Both the position numbers and the translations under genes were made by a program. 5,315 nucleotides of DNA from Actinomycetes bacterium (GTDB lineage Bacteria > Actinomycetota > Actinomycetes > Actinomycetales > JAJYRW01), in assembly GCA_021793895.1 (NCBI GenBank), contig JAJYRW010000127.1, positions 1 to 5,315 of the forward strand, read 5' to 3'. The notes below the pieces were generated by a model. That model was not told where the DNA came from and did no database searches. It was given only the letters and a program-made list of their open reading frames with translations. This document shows positions 1 through 5,315 of this stretch, piece by piece. Numbering within the stretch: the first letter of the stretch is position 1; the number at the start of each line of letters is the position of its first letter.

Positions 1-444
1 GGTCAGGTCGGCTCTCTAACCCCGTTGTGGGCGCAAAACCTCTTTGGCTCGGCGTTTTATATTTTTCTGCTGCGACAATTCTTTTTAGGGCTCCCCCGCG
101 ACACGTTCGAAGCCGCCCGGATTGACGGCGCCAACAACTGGACAATCTTTTGGCGCATGGCGCTGCCGTTGACGAAACCGGCAATTGTGGTCACGCTGCT
201 CTTCGAATTTCAGGCTGCCTGGACTGACCTGATGCGGCCGCTGATTTATCTGCGAGATTCATCGACGTTTACGATTCCGCGCGGTTTAAAGGCGCTGTTG
301 GATCAGTTTGGGTTCGGCGGTGAGTGGCACTGGGAAGTGGTTGTAACGGCGTCGGTGATCACCACGATTCCGATGATCATCATATTTTTCATTGGCCAGC
401 GACACTTCATTGAAGGAATGGCCACAACGGGGCGCAAAGGCTAA
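1..444 (+). CDS. Sugar ABC transporter permease, MalG type (5'-truncated by window edge)
   Basis: This is the C-terminal 147 residues of an inner-membrane permease of a CUT1-type carbohydrate importer. The reading frame is open from base 1, so the true start lies upstream, and it ends at TAA 442-444. Visible residues 12-31 match the MalG-like segment before the cytoplasmic loop (GSAFYIFLLRQFF). The diagnostic EAA loop, which docks the ATPase, is at visible residues 37-60: EAARIDGA, then FWRMALPLTKP. Two membrane segments follow at about 61-84 and 112-132, and the tail ends in a basic GRKG, as is usual for the family. Roughly half of a typical 270-300 residue protein is present. It is probably the last gene of an upstream operon, because a strong terminator lies 155 bp downstream. 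It is not a copy of the MalG-type gene at 3484-4305: the two share the family pattern but differ widely in sequence. Substrate unknown. Confidence 0.93.
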   Translation, partial: GQVGSLTPLWAQNLFGSAFYIFLLRQFFLGLPRDTFEAARIDGANNWTIFWRMALPLTKPAIVVTLLFEFQAAWTDLMRPLIYLRDSSTFTIPRGLKALLDQFGFGGEWHWEVVVTASVITTIPMIIIFFIGQRHFIEGMATTGRKG

Positions 445-471
445 CTTCGAGCCGCGCTCATGGACGCGGTC

Positions 472-556
472 GGCGGTGTTGGCGCCGTGGGCGGAGTGCG
501 GTGTCCGCGGCGTGGCGGTGTGGTCGGCGCCGGCGGTGTGCGCGAAGTGGCGGTGC
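472..556 (+). repeat. Degenerate short GC-rich repeats, GGCGGTGT core
   Basis: The octamer GGCGGTGT occurs exactly at 472-479, 514-521 and 532-539. Near copies are at 497-504 (TGCGGTGT) and 549-556 (GGCGGTGC). The last four start 17, 18 and 17 bases apart, giving a loose 17-18 base periodicity. Sequence between the cores is GC-rich and only weakly alike. The block lies between the permease stop codon and the terminator, so it would be transcribed as the 3' end of the upstream operon. It may be a decayed tandem repeat or simply biased composition; no function is evident. Confidence 0.45.
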
Positions 557-598
557 TTGGTGGCGCAGCCCGTCTCAGAAGTGGCGCGGCCCGGATTC

Positions 599-642
599 GT
601 GCAGCCTTTTACCGCTGCCAGCGGTAAAAGGCTGCACTTTTT
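599..642 (+). terminator. Rho-independent terminator of the upstream operon
   Basis: A perfect 18-bp inverted repeat (599-616 with 620-637) closes a three-base loop, GCC, and is followed directly by five Ts (638-642). The left arm reads GTGCAGCCTTTTACCGCT. No T tract lies on the other side for the minus strand, so it should act on rightward transcription. It is 155 bp after the truncated permease gene and about 300 bp before the next promoter, so it separates the two transporter operons. Confidence 0.92.
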
Positions 643-657
643 GGTTTCAGCTCGTGT

Positions 658-768
658 GACCACCCGGCACAGGGCGCAGGGGTCACCGCCCGGCACCAGG
701 GGGCGGGCGGGGGCAACCACCCGGCACAGTGCGCGCACCATGCGGCGCAGCGGTCGCCACCCGCACAG
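658..768 (+). repeat. Four degenerate copies of CCACCCGGCACAG
   Basis: Copies lie at about 658-672 (GACCACCCGGCACAG), 682-699 (GTCACCGCCCGGCACCAG), 715-729 (AACCACCCGGCACAG) and 755-768 (CGCCACCCGCACAG). Starts are spaced unevenly (24 to 40 bases), and the spacers are G-rich and not conserved. The second copy also forms a stem, CCGCCCG (686-692) with CGGGCGG (704-710). The spacing is too irregular and the units too short for a CRISPR array. They could be protein-binding sites, a degraded tandem repeat, or composition bias just after the terminator. Confidence 0.5.
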
Positions 769-917
769 GGGCATAAACGCCCCAGCATTCGCCGGCATAA
801 AGCAAACCTAAAACTTGCGAAACTTTTTTCATATAAGTTTTCACGGGCTCGGGACTTTCGGCCCAAGGGTCAGGTTGACATGGGCGGCCAATCGGCGCGT
901 TTTCCGCCTAAATAAGC

Positions 918-935
918 CTATAACGCGCGCTACAG
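918..935. promoter_or_regulatory. Candidate operator: CG-centred near-palindrome
   Basis: CTATAACGCGCGCTACAG is an 18-bp near-palindrome with seven of nine base pairs matching around a central CG step. Only the pairs 920/933 and 923/930 fail. Length, symmetry and the central CpG are what is known of many LacI-family operators, the usual regulators of sugar-uptake operons in actinobacteria. It lies 11 bp upstream of the TTGACA box at 947-952. The identity of the regulator is inference; no regulator gene is in the window. Confidence 0.45.
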
Positions 936-946
936 CAAAAAAGGGC

Positions 947-980
947 TTGACATGCAAGAGGCTTGCTGTGAAACTCTAAT
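947..980 (+). promoter_or_regulatory. Candidate promoter of the sugar transporter operon
   Basis: A perfect -35 hexamer TTGACA is at 947-952. At the normal 17-bp spacing the -10 would be GAAACT (970-975), a weak match, but it is preceded by TG (967-968) as in extended -10 promoters. The better hexamer TCTAAT (975-980) sits 22 bp away, which is long. Either choice puts the RNA start near 983-988, giving a leader of about 100 bases before the binding-protein gene. The spacer carries a small inverted repeat, GCAAG-AGG-CTTGC (954-966), which could be part of a repressor site. The -35 is clear but the -10 is not. Confidence 0.5.
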
Positions 981-995
981 AACGCTTTCGGTAAT
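978..995. promoter_or_regulatory. Weak candidate operator next to the -10 region
   Basis: The bases AATAACGCTTTCGGTAAT contain two CG steps four bases apart in an imperfect dyad (pattern A-TA-CG----CG-TA-T), with five of nine pairs matching. It overlaps the expected transcription start, a common place for a repressor site. The symmetry is poor, so it is only a second choice after the palindrome at 918-935. Confidence 0.22.
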
Positions 996-1089
996 TTTCA
1001 TGCCGCCAGGTGTGTATGGCTAGGTAGCGATCACAAGCGAAGTGATGCACCCGGCCCGAATCGGTTTAAATCGAGGTAAGGAAAGTTCA

Positions 1090-2403
1090 ATGACGACATC
1101 CAAGAAGGTCAGCTTTCGCACGGCAGCCCTCGCGGCGACCGTGCTGCTGGGCATAACCGCGTGCGGTTCCGGCGATGGGGATTCAGCTGGCGGGGGGAAC
1201 GGAGACAACGGCGCGGTCGAAGCTGTAGACGATGGCACGACGCTGAAGATGTGGAGCCGCGCCCCCTTGGAGAGCCAGGCGATAAACGCGGTCGAAGCCT
1301 ATAACGCCAGCCATGAAAACCAGGTAGAACTGGAAATTTTGCCCAATGACGATGTGGAAGGAATGGTCGGTTCAGCCGCCCAAACCAACAGCCTGCCCGA
1401 CATCTTGGCCGGTGATGTCGTCCGCATTCCGTACTGGACCGAGCAGGGAATTTTTACAGATCTGACTGACCAGATCAACAATCTGGACGTTAAAGACGAT
1501 CTGCAGCAGGGACACATCGACGCGGGCACCACTATTGACGGCGAAATGCACACACTGCCGTTCGTGACGGATATTTCCGTCATGGTTTGGAACAAGGATC
1601 TGTACGAGGAAGCCGGTCTTGACCCGGAAGCGGGCCCGACAAGCCTGGACGAATTTGTCGAACAGGCAAAAGCAGTTGCCGAACTCGATAAGGACGGGGT
1701 CGCCGGCAGTTATCTGGCTGGCCAGTCCGGTGGCGCGCTGGTGTTCAAACTGCTGCCAACAATGTGGGCCAGCGGCGAAGAAGTAATCAATGCCGAGGGC
1801 ACCGAAGCCGCTCTCACGACCGACACCGCAAAGCAGGTTTACAGCGCCTACCGTGAACTGGCGGAGACGGAGGACGGTCTTGGAGCCGGGTCCCGTGAAG
1901 AGACCGGTGCTACCTGGACGGCTCCCTTCCAGGACGGAAACATCGGCGTAATGCCCTACCCCTACACCTCCGTTAGCGGCATGTTCGAAGACAACGACTT
2001 CGAGGTTGGCGTCACTGCCATTCCGGGTGTCGACGGTGATGGATCTACGTTCCTCGGCGGAGACGCGATAGGTATTTCCTCCAGCTCTGAAAACGTCGCC
2101 CAGGCCTGGGACTTTATTTCCTGGTTGATGTCAGATGAGGCGCAGCAGGAAGTCTTTGCCGACAACAACGACACGGCTTCGAACCTGAACGTTTTGGCTG
2201 ATGGTTACGGAGATGCTGATCCCCGCACGGAAATTGCAAACGCGACAGTTGCCGATGGCCGCACCCCCGTCGCCCGCAACTTCAACGAAGCGTTTAACGC
2301 TGCAGGCAGCAACTGGCAACTGCTGATTCAAGACGCCGTCTGGGGCGATGAATCGCAGATTGAAACGCACAATGAGGCGATCAACCAGATTCTGAGCCAG
2401 TAA
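1090..2403 (+). CDS. Sugar ABC transporter solute-binding lipoprotein (SBP family 1)
   Basis: This 437-residue extracellular lipoprotein captures a sugar or oligosaccharide and hands it to the permeases encoded just downstream. Residues 5-25 form a lipoprotein signal peptide: KK, a hydrophobic stretch, then lipobox ITAC with Cys25 as the lipid anchor. A Gly/Asp/Ser-rich linker (26-50) tethers the binding domain. Family-1 features include the first strand TLKMWSR (51-57), SLPDILAGD (101-109), LPFVTDISVMVWNKDLYEEAGL (156-177, normal hinge region), FQDGNIGVMPYPY (280-292) and GGDAIGISSSS with the AWDFISWLMSDEAQQ helix (323-353). The length is typical. The start at ATG 1090 is chosen because AAGGA (1078-1082) lies seven bases upstream and the signal peptide begins there; starts at 1042/1045 would add an unlikely charged extension. 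The mature protein is acidic. The ligand cannot be read from the sequence; the GH127 gene in the operon suggests an L-arabinofuranosyl oligosaccharide (inference). Confidence 0.95.
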   Translation: MTTSKKVSFRTAALAATVLLGITACGSGDGDSAGGGNGDNGAVEAVDDGTTLKMWSRAPLESQAINAVEAYNASHENQVELEILPNDDVEGMVGSAAQTNSLPDILAGDVVRIPYWTEQGIFTDLTDQINNLDVKDDLQQGHIDAGTTIDGEMHTLPFVTDISVMVWNKDLYEEAGLDPEAGPTSLDEFVEQAKAVAELDKDGVAGSYLAGQSGGALVFKLLPTMWASGEEVINAEGTEAALTTDTAKQVYSAYRELAETEDGLGAGSREETGATWTAPFQDGNIGVMPYPYTSVSGMFEDNDFEVGVTAIPGVDGDGSTFLGGDAIGISSSSENVAQAWDFISWLMSDEAQQEVFADNNDTASNLNVLADGYGDADPRTEIANATVADGRTPVARNFNEAFNAAGSNWQLLIQDAVWGDESQIETHNEAINQILSQ

Positions 2404-2414
2404 GCCGCAAGAAG

Positions 2415-2443
2415 TGTGGTGATGGCCACGAACTGTCACCACA
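2415..2443 (+). other. Intercistronic stem-loop 1
   Basis: A perfect 8-bp inverted repeat, TGTGGTGA (2415-2422) with TCACCACA (2436-2443), encloses a 13-base loop and starts 12 bases after the binding-protein stop codon. G-U pairs can extend it by one on each side. There is no T tract. Such a hairpin after a binding-protein gene commonly protects the upstream message from 3' decay. Confidence 0.6.
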
Positions 2444-2449
2444 TTCCCC

Positions 2450-2486
2450 GCTGGTTGGGGTGCCTTAACTTCCCGCCCCAACCAGC
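2450..2486 (+). other. Intercistronic stem-loop 2 (mRNA stabiliser or partial attenuator)
   Basis: A perfect 11-bp inverted repeat, GCTGGTTGGGG (2450-2460) with CCCCAACCAGC (2476-2486), has a 15-base loop and follows stem-loop 1 by six bases. The bases after it (ACCTCTCTCG) are pyrimidine-rich but lack a run of Ts, so it is not a standard terminator. It ends 15 bases before the permease ribosome site at 2502. Known parallels such as the malE-malF gap suggest it keeps binding-protein message abundant relative to permease message; here that is inference. Confidence 0.65.
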
Positions 2487-2511
2487 ACCTCTCTCGTGAT
2501 CAGGAAACGTA

Positions 2512-3474
2512 ATGACGACCCAAATCCCCGCAGTCGGAACTGACGCTGCGGCGAAAGCGCGCAAGCCACCAAATAGGCGTAAACGTGCCGCCGGGACGCG
2601 GCGCGAAGCAATGCGCGGTTGGGCATTTATTAGCCCAACCCTGCTGCTGGTGCTAATGCTTTTCGTGGTTCCGATCGGCTTTGTGCTTTTCATGTCGGCT
2701 TCCGACTGGAGCCTGCTGGGCGGGTTCCAGCAGGCCAACGGCACCGAAAATTTTGACAAAGTACTTTCTGATCCAATGCTCGCGGACGCCGTTAAGTTCA
2801 CGTTGAAATACACGTTGCTTACGACCGTGATTTTGATGCCGATCTCTTTCTTCCTCGCACTGCTAGTGCAAGAAAGCCGCCGCTGGAATAATTTCTTGCG
2901 CGTTGCGATCTTGGTGCCCTCTGCTTTGGGAATCGCCTCGGCCTCGCTGCTTTTTTACGCGCTTTATTCCCCGCAAGTCGGTCCACTAAATGGCATCTTG
3001 GACAAACTCGGCATTATGGATGCCCGCGAGTCGATCCTCGGTACGCCGAACGGGGCGCTGTGGGCGACCGTGATCCTCATCGCTTGGCGTTTTGCCGGCT
3101 ATTACATGATTTTGACGATGGTCGGGCTCCAAGCAATTCCCGGTGATGTCTACGAGGCAGCCAGCCTCGATGGCGCATCTAAGATCTCGCAATTGTGGCG
3201 CATTACTATTCCGCTCCTGCGCCCGACAATTGCCATGACGATGATCCTGTCGATTACGGGGTCGCTGCTGGCATTCGACCAGTTTTACATCCTGACAAAG
3301 GGCGGCCCAAATAACTCGACCATGACGGTCGTTCTCTTGATTTACCGCTACGCCTTTGAGACGCGTCGCGACCTAGGAATGGCGGCCGCACTATCCGTCC
3401 TGGTCCTAGTGGCTTTAGTTGTAATCAATGCATTCCAATTGCGAGCCCTGGGCGGCTCTCGGAAGTCGGATTAG
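2512..3474 (+). CDS. Sugar ABC transporter permease, MalF type
   Basis: This 320-residue inner-membrane permease is one half of the translocation channel of the importer. A long basic cytoplasmic N-terminus (residues 15-36, many Arg/Lys) precedes six predicted membrane segments at about 38-62, 98-120, 129-152, 182-206, 239-260 and 288-310. The EAA loop that contacts the ATPase is at 214-238: YEAASLDGA, then LWRITIPLLRP. The MalF-type motif ILTKGGPNNST (260-270) follows membrane segment five. The start at ATG 2512 is supported by AGGA (2502-2505), six bases upstream. Length is normal for a short MalF-type protein, without the large periplasmic insertion of E. coli MalF. It is separated from the binding-protein gene by 108 bp with two stem-loops, and from the next permease by only 9 bp. 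No ATPase gene is present, so an ATPase encoded elsewhere (MsiK/MalK-like, inference) must drive it. Confidence 0.95.
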   Translation: MTTQIPAVGTDAAAKARKPPNRRKRAAGTRREAMRGWAFISPTLLLVLMLFVVPIGFVLFMSASDWSLLGGFQQANGTENFDKVLSDPMLADAVKFTLKYTLLTTVILMPISFFLALLVQESRRWNNFLRVAILVPSALGIASASLLFYALYSPQVGPLNGILDKLGIMDARESILGTPNGALWATVILIAWRFAGYYMILTMVGLQAIPGDVYEAASLDGASKISQLWRITIPLLRPTIAMTMILSITGSLLAFDQFYILTKGGPNNSTMTVVLLIYRYAFETRRDLGMAAALSVLVLVALVVINAFQLRALGGSRKSD

Positions 3475-3483
3475 GGGGTACAG

Positions 3484-4305
3484 GTGAAAACTTCATTTAC
3501 CGCAGGGCGCGGCGTCTATTATTTCCTGACCGGAATGATCGCGCTGACGTTTTTACTGCCGATCTTCTGGGTTCTCTACAGCTCAGTGGCACCCAATTCC
3601 GCCACCTCCCAAGCCGACGGGTTTGGCTTGGGCAACTACGAGGCCCTCATGGGATACGGCGAGGGCCTGGGCACCTACCTGTGGAACTCGGTAGTTGTTT
3701 CCTTCGTGGCAGTCGGAACCGCATTAGCTGCCGGCGCTTTAGGAGGCTACGGCTTCGCCCGCTTTAATTTCCGCGGAAAGAACACCGTATTCCTGCTTGT
3801 CTTGGCGATCCTCATGGTGCCCTACGCGGCGCTGTTAATCCCCCTGGCTGTCTGGATGAACAAGATCGGCTTGCAAGACAGCCTCGTGGGCGTGGGTTTG
3901 GTGCTCGCACTTTTCCAGCTTCCCTTTGCGACCTTCATGATGCGCAACGCGTTCGAAGCGATTCCACAAGAACTGGAGGAAGCTGCGCTGCTAGATGGCT
4001 GCGGCCAACTCAAAGCCTTTTGGCGAGTGATGCTCCCGTCCGTACGGGCGCCGTTAATCACTGTGGGACTGTTCGTCTTCTTGATCGCGTGGAACGACTT
4101 TATGGTTCCACTCTTCCTCGTGGGACCAAAAAACGCGCCACTACCGCTTGCGATGGTGAATATGCGCCAGCAAACAATGGGCGTAATCGATTATGGAATC
4201 ACTACCGCGGGGGTAATTGTTTTGGCGATTCCAGCTGTTGTCCTGTTCCTGTCGTTCCAAAAGCATTACATCAGAGGGTTCACCTCCGGTGCTGTTAAAG
4301 GATGA
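3484..4305 (+). CDS. Sugar ABC transporter permease, MalG type
   Basis: This 273-residue inner-membrane permease is the partner of the MalF-type protein encoded 9 bp upstream. Six membrane segments are predicted at about 11-33, 68-92, 101-124, 133-157, 190-213 and 238-258. The EAA loop is at 165-190: EEAALLDGCG, then FWRVMLPSVRAP. The MalG-type GYGFARFNFRGK segment (88-99) and the C-terminal QKHYIRGFTSGAVKG (259-273) are typical of the family. The gene starts with GTG at 3484; the ribosome site AGGGGG (3473-3478) overlaps the stop codon of the previous gene and is five bases from the start, so the two are probably translationally coupled. Its stop codon TGA (4303-4305) overlaps an ATG of the glycosidase gene. 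Length is typical and nothing looks broken. Confidence 0.95.
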   Translation: MKTSFTAGRGVYYFLTGMIALTFLLPIFWVLYSSVAPNSATSQADGFGLGNYEALMGYGEGLGTYLWNSVVVSFVAVGTALAAGALGGYGFARFNFRGKNTVFLLVLAILMVPYAALLIPLAVWMNKIGLQDSLVGVGLVLALFQLPFATFMMRNAFEAIPQELEEAALLDGCGQLKAFWRVMLPSVRAPLITVGLFVFLIAWNDFMVPLFLVGPKNAPLPLAMVNMRQQTMGVIDYGITTAGVIVLAIPAVVLFLSFQKHYIRGFTSGAVKG

Positions 4306-5315
4306 GTAAAAGAATGTCTTCAGTAGTTACTAGCGGACTGATTGCGCCCGTTTCTCCCGTCAAAGAGACGGCACTTCAGCCCCTGGGCTTAAAAGAAATC
4401 ACCATTGAGGGCGGGTATTGGGCCCATCGGCAGGAACTTAACCGGGACGCAATAATCCCGCACTGTCTTTATTGGGAAGAAAAAGAAGGTTGGATTAACA
4501 ACTTCTCCGCTCAACTGCGCGGCACTCTTAGCGCTGAGCGCCGCGGCCGCGAGTTCTCAGACTCCGACGTCTACAAGCTGCTGGAAGCCATCACTTGGGA
4601 GCTGGGGCGCCAACCCAACCCGGAGCTCGAAGCGCGCTATGACGAAATAGTTGAACTGATCGCCAAATGCCAACAACCCGATGGCTACCTCAACACCAAA
4701 TTCGGTAACCCCGGTCAGCGTCCCCGCTACGTAAATCTCGAAATGGGGCACGAACTTTATAATTACGGGCACCTGATCCAGGCCGCAGTTGCCCGCTTGC
4801 GCACCGGGAACGGTTCCGACGATCTGCTGGTAAAAATTGCGCTGCGCGCCGCCGACCACGTATGCGACATGTTCGGCCCACAGGGGATTCAAAGCGTGGG
4901 CGGCCACCCGGAAATTGAGGTCGCCCTGGCCGAGCTCTACCGAGCCACTGGTGAAAAACGCTACCTCGATCAGGCCCTACTCTTTATTGACCGCCGCGGC
5001 CATGGCGCCCTTAAGGACTTCGAATTCGGGCGCGCGTACTTCCAAGACGATATTCCGGTGCGGGAGGCAACCGTGCTGCGCGGACACGCCGTTCGCGCAC
5101 TGTATCTGGCCGCCGGAGCGGTCGATGCCGGCGTAGAACTTGATGACCGTGAACTCGTCGACGCCATCGAGCGCCAGTATCAAAACACGCTCGCCCGCCG
5201 CACCTATATCACCGGCGGAATGGGTTCCCATCATCAAGACGAAGCATTCGGCTCGGACTTCGAACTGCCACCCGATCGCGCCTACTGCGAAACCTGCGCC
5301 GGAATCGCGTCAAGA
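4302..5315 (+). CDS. GH127 (DUF1680) glycoside hydrolase, putative beta-L-arabinofuranosidase, 3'-truncated
   Basis: The frame stays open to the window end, giving the first 338 residues of an enzyme that is about 650 long in the family. Recognisable GH127 blocks are FSDSDVYKLLEA (85-96), CQQPDGYLNT (123-132), GHELYNYGHLIQAA (149-162), GGHPEIEVALAELY (200-213), GHAVRALY (261-268) and TYITGGMGS (301-309). Compared from memory with Bifidobacterium longum HypBA1, Glu314 aligns with the proposed acid/base E322, and Glu330 and Cys332 (in CETC) with zinc ligands E338 and C340. His202 and His262 match active-site histidines. The nucleophile and ligand pair C417-C418 lies beyond the window. There is no signal peptide, so the enzyme should act in the cytoplasm on imported sugar, removing terminal beta-L-arabinofuranose. 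The family also has members with other specificities. The start is ambiguous: ATG 4302 overlaps the permease stop as ATGA, while ATG 4314 has AAAGGA (4297-4302) 11 bases upstream. Confidence 0.92.
   Translation, partial: MSKRMSSVVTSGLIAPVSPVKETALQPLGLKEITIEGGYWAHRQELNRDAIIPHCLYWEEKEGWINNFSAQLRGTLSAERRGREFSDSDVYKLLEAITWELGRQPNPELEARYDEIVELIAKCQQPDGYLNTKFGNPGQRPRYVNLEMGHELYNYGHLIQAAVARLRTGNGSDDLLVKIALRAADHVCDMFGPQGIQSVGGHPEIEVALAELYRATGEKRYLDQALLFIDRRGHGALKDFEFGRAYFQDDIPVREATVLRGHAVRALYLAAGAVDAGVELDDRELVDAIERQYQNTLARRTYITGGMGSHHQDEAFGSDFELPPDRAYCETCAGIASR

Larger units (their letters stand above)
445..1089. other. Gene-free intergenic region: repeat blocks, terminator, promoter
   Basis: I see no convincing gene in these 645 bases. 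The open frames crossing them on both strands are rich in Arg, Ala, Pro and Gly, lack good ribosome sites, overlap one another and match no family I know, as expected for GC-rich DNA. The stretch runs from a GC-rich block of GGCGGTGT-like motifs (472-556), through a strong terminator (599-642), to a block of CCACCCGGCACAG-like motifs (658-768). An AT-rich island (about 795-842) follows, and then the presumed promoter and operator of the downstream transporter operon (about 875-995) and a leader of about 100 bases. A small RNA cannot be excluded by eye. Confidence 0.75.

Noticed and set aside
658..768. CRISPR-like array
   Set aside because: Units are only about 13 bases, imperfect and unevenly spaced, and no cas genes are present.
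392..811. Open frame on + strand, 139 codons, overlapping the permease end and running through the repeats and terminator
   Set aside because: It starts inside the permease gene in another frame, has no family resemblance and reads through a strong terminator hairpin. Its Arg/Ala/Gly/Pro-rich make-up fits GC-rich noncoding DNA.
845..864. Small inverted repeat GGGC/GCCC with a 12-base loop
   Set aside because: Four pairs in GC-rich DNA are expected by chance.
286..866. Two overlapping open frames on the - strand (286-798 and 609-866)
   Set aside because: They overlap each other and the permease, are rich in Cys, Arg and Pro from low-complexity repeats, and lack a convincing ribosome site or family match.
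875..924. A promoter using TTGACA 875-880 with TATAAC 919-924
   Set aside because: The spacing is 38 bp, far too long, and no -10 lies at 16-19 bp from that box. TATAAC is also part of the near-palindrome.
1000..1023. Seven-codon leader ORF (MPPGVYG) in the 5' leader
   Set aside because: It has no ribosome site, no run of regulatory codons and no following attenuator, so it is probably chance.
1042..1089. Longer N-terminus for the binding protein starting at 1042 or 1045
   Set aside because: The extension is charged and would bury the signal peptide. The ribosome site AAGGA at 1078-1082 fits the ATG at 1090.
2450..2486. Rho-independent terminator after the binding-protein gene
   Set aside because: The stem is strong but is followed by mixed pyrimidines rather than a T run, and the operon clearly continues into the permeases.
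4557..5237. Several open frames on either strand within the glycosidase gene (for example 4557-4907 and 4977-5237 on -, 4837-5136 on +)
   Set aside because: They are shadows of the GH127 gene, whose frame is open from 4302 to the end and carries clear family motifs.

Overview
The window looks like part of the chromosome of an actinobacterium (Actinomycetota). The coding DNA is fairly GC-rich, and the binding protein has an actinobacterial-style lipoprotein signal with an Ala-Cys-Gly-Ser-Gly processing region. The two sugar permeases travel without an ATPase gene, as is common in these bacteria where one shared ATPase serves many sugar importers. A glycosidase family known from bifidobacteria is also present. 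I cannot name a genus from sequence alone.

Layout: (1) Bases 1-444 are the 3' end of a MalG-type sugar ABC permease, the last visible gene of an upstream operon. (2) Bases 445-1089 hold no convincing gene. The stretch contains a GC-rich block of degenerate short repeats, a perfect 18-bp-stem terminator (599-642) and a second block of degenerate repeats. These are followed by an AT-rich island and a promoter/operator region with a CG-centred near-palindrome (918-935) and a TTGACA box (947-952). (3) Bases 1090-4305 encode a complete CUT1-type sugar importer minus its ATPase: a solute-binding lipoprotein, a MalF-type permease and a MalG-type permease. Two stem-loops lie in the 108-bp gap after the binding-protein gene. 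(4) From base 4302 to the window end, overlapping the last permease by 4 bp, runs the first half of a GH127 (DUF1680) glycosidase, the family of beta-L-arabinofuranosidases.

How they fit together (inference): the lipoprotein captures an oligosaccharide outside the cell and the two permeases carry it in, powered by an ATPase encoded elsewhere. The signal-peptide-less GH127 enzyme then hydrolyses it in the cytoplasm. The likely substrate is a beta-L-arabinofuranosyl oligosaccharide, such as those on plant hydroxyproline-rich glycoproteins. The gap hairpins probably let the binding protein be made in excess of the membrane parts, and the near-palindrome is a good candidate site for a LacI-type repressor. 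The window is best read as a new instance of a known kind of system rather than a wholly new one. The regulatory region and the exact substrate are the parts least explained.
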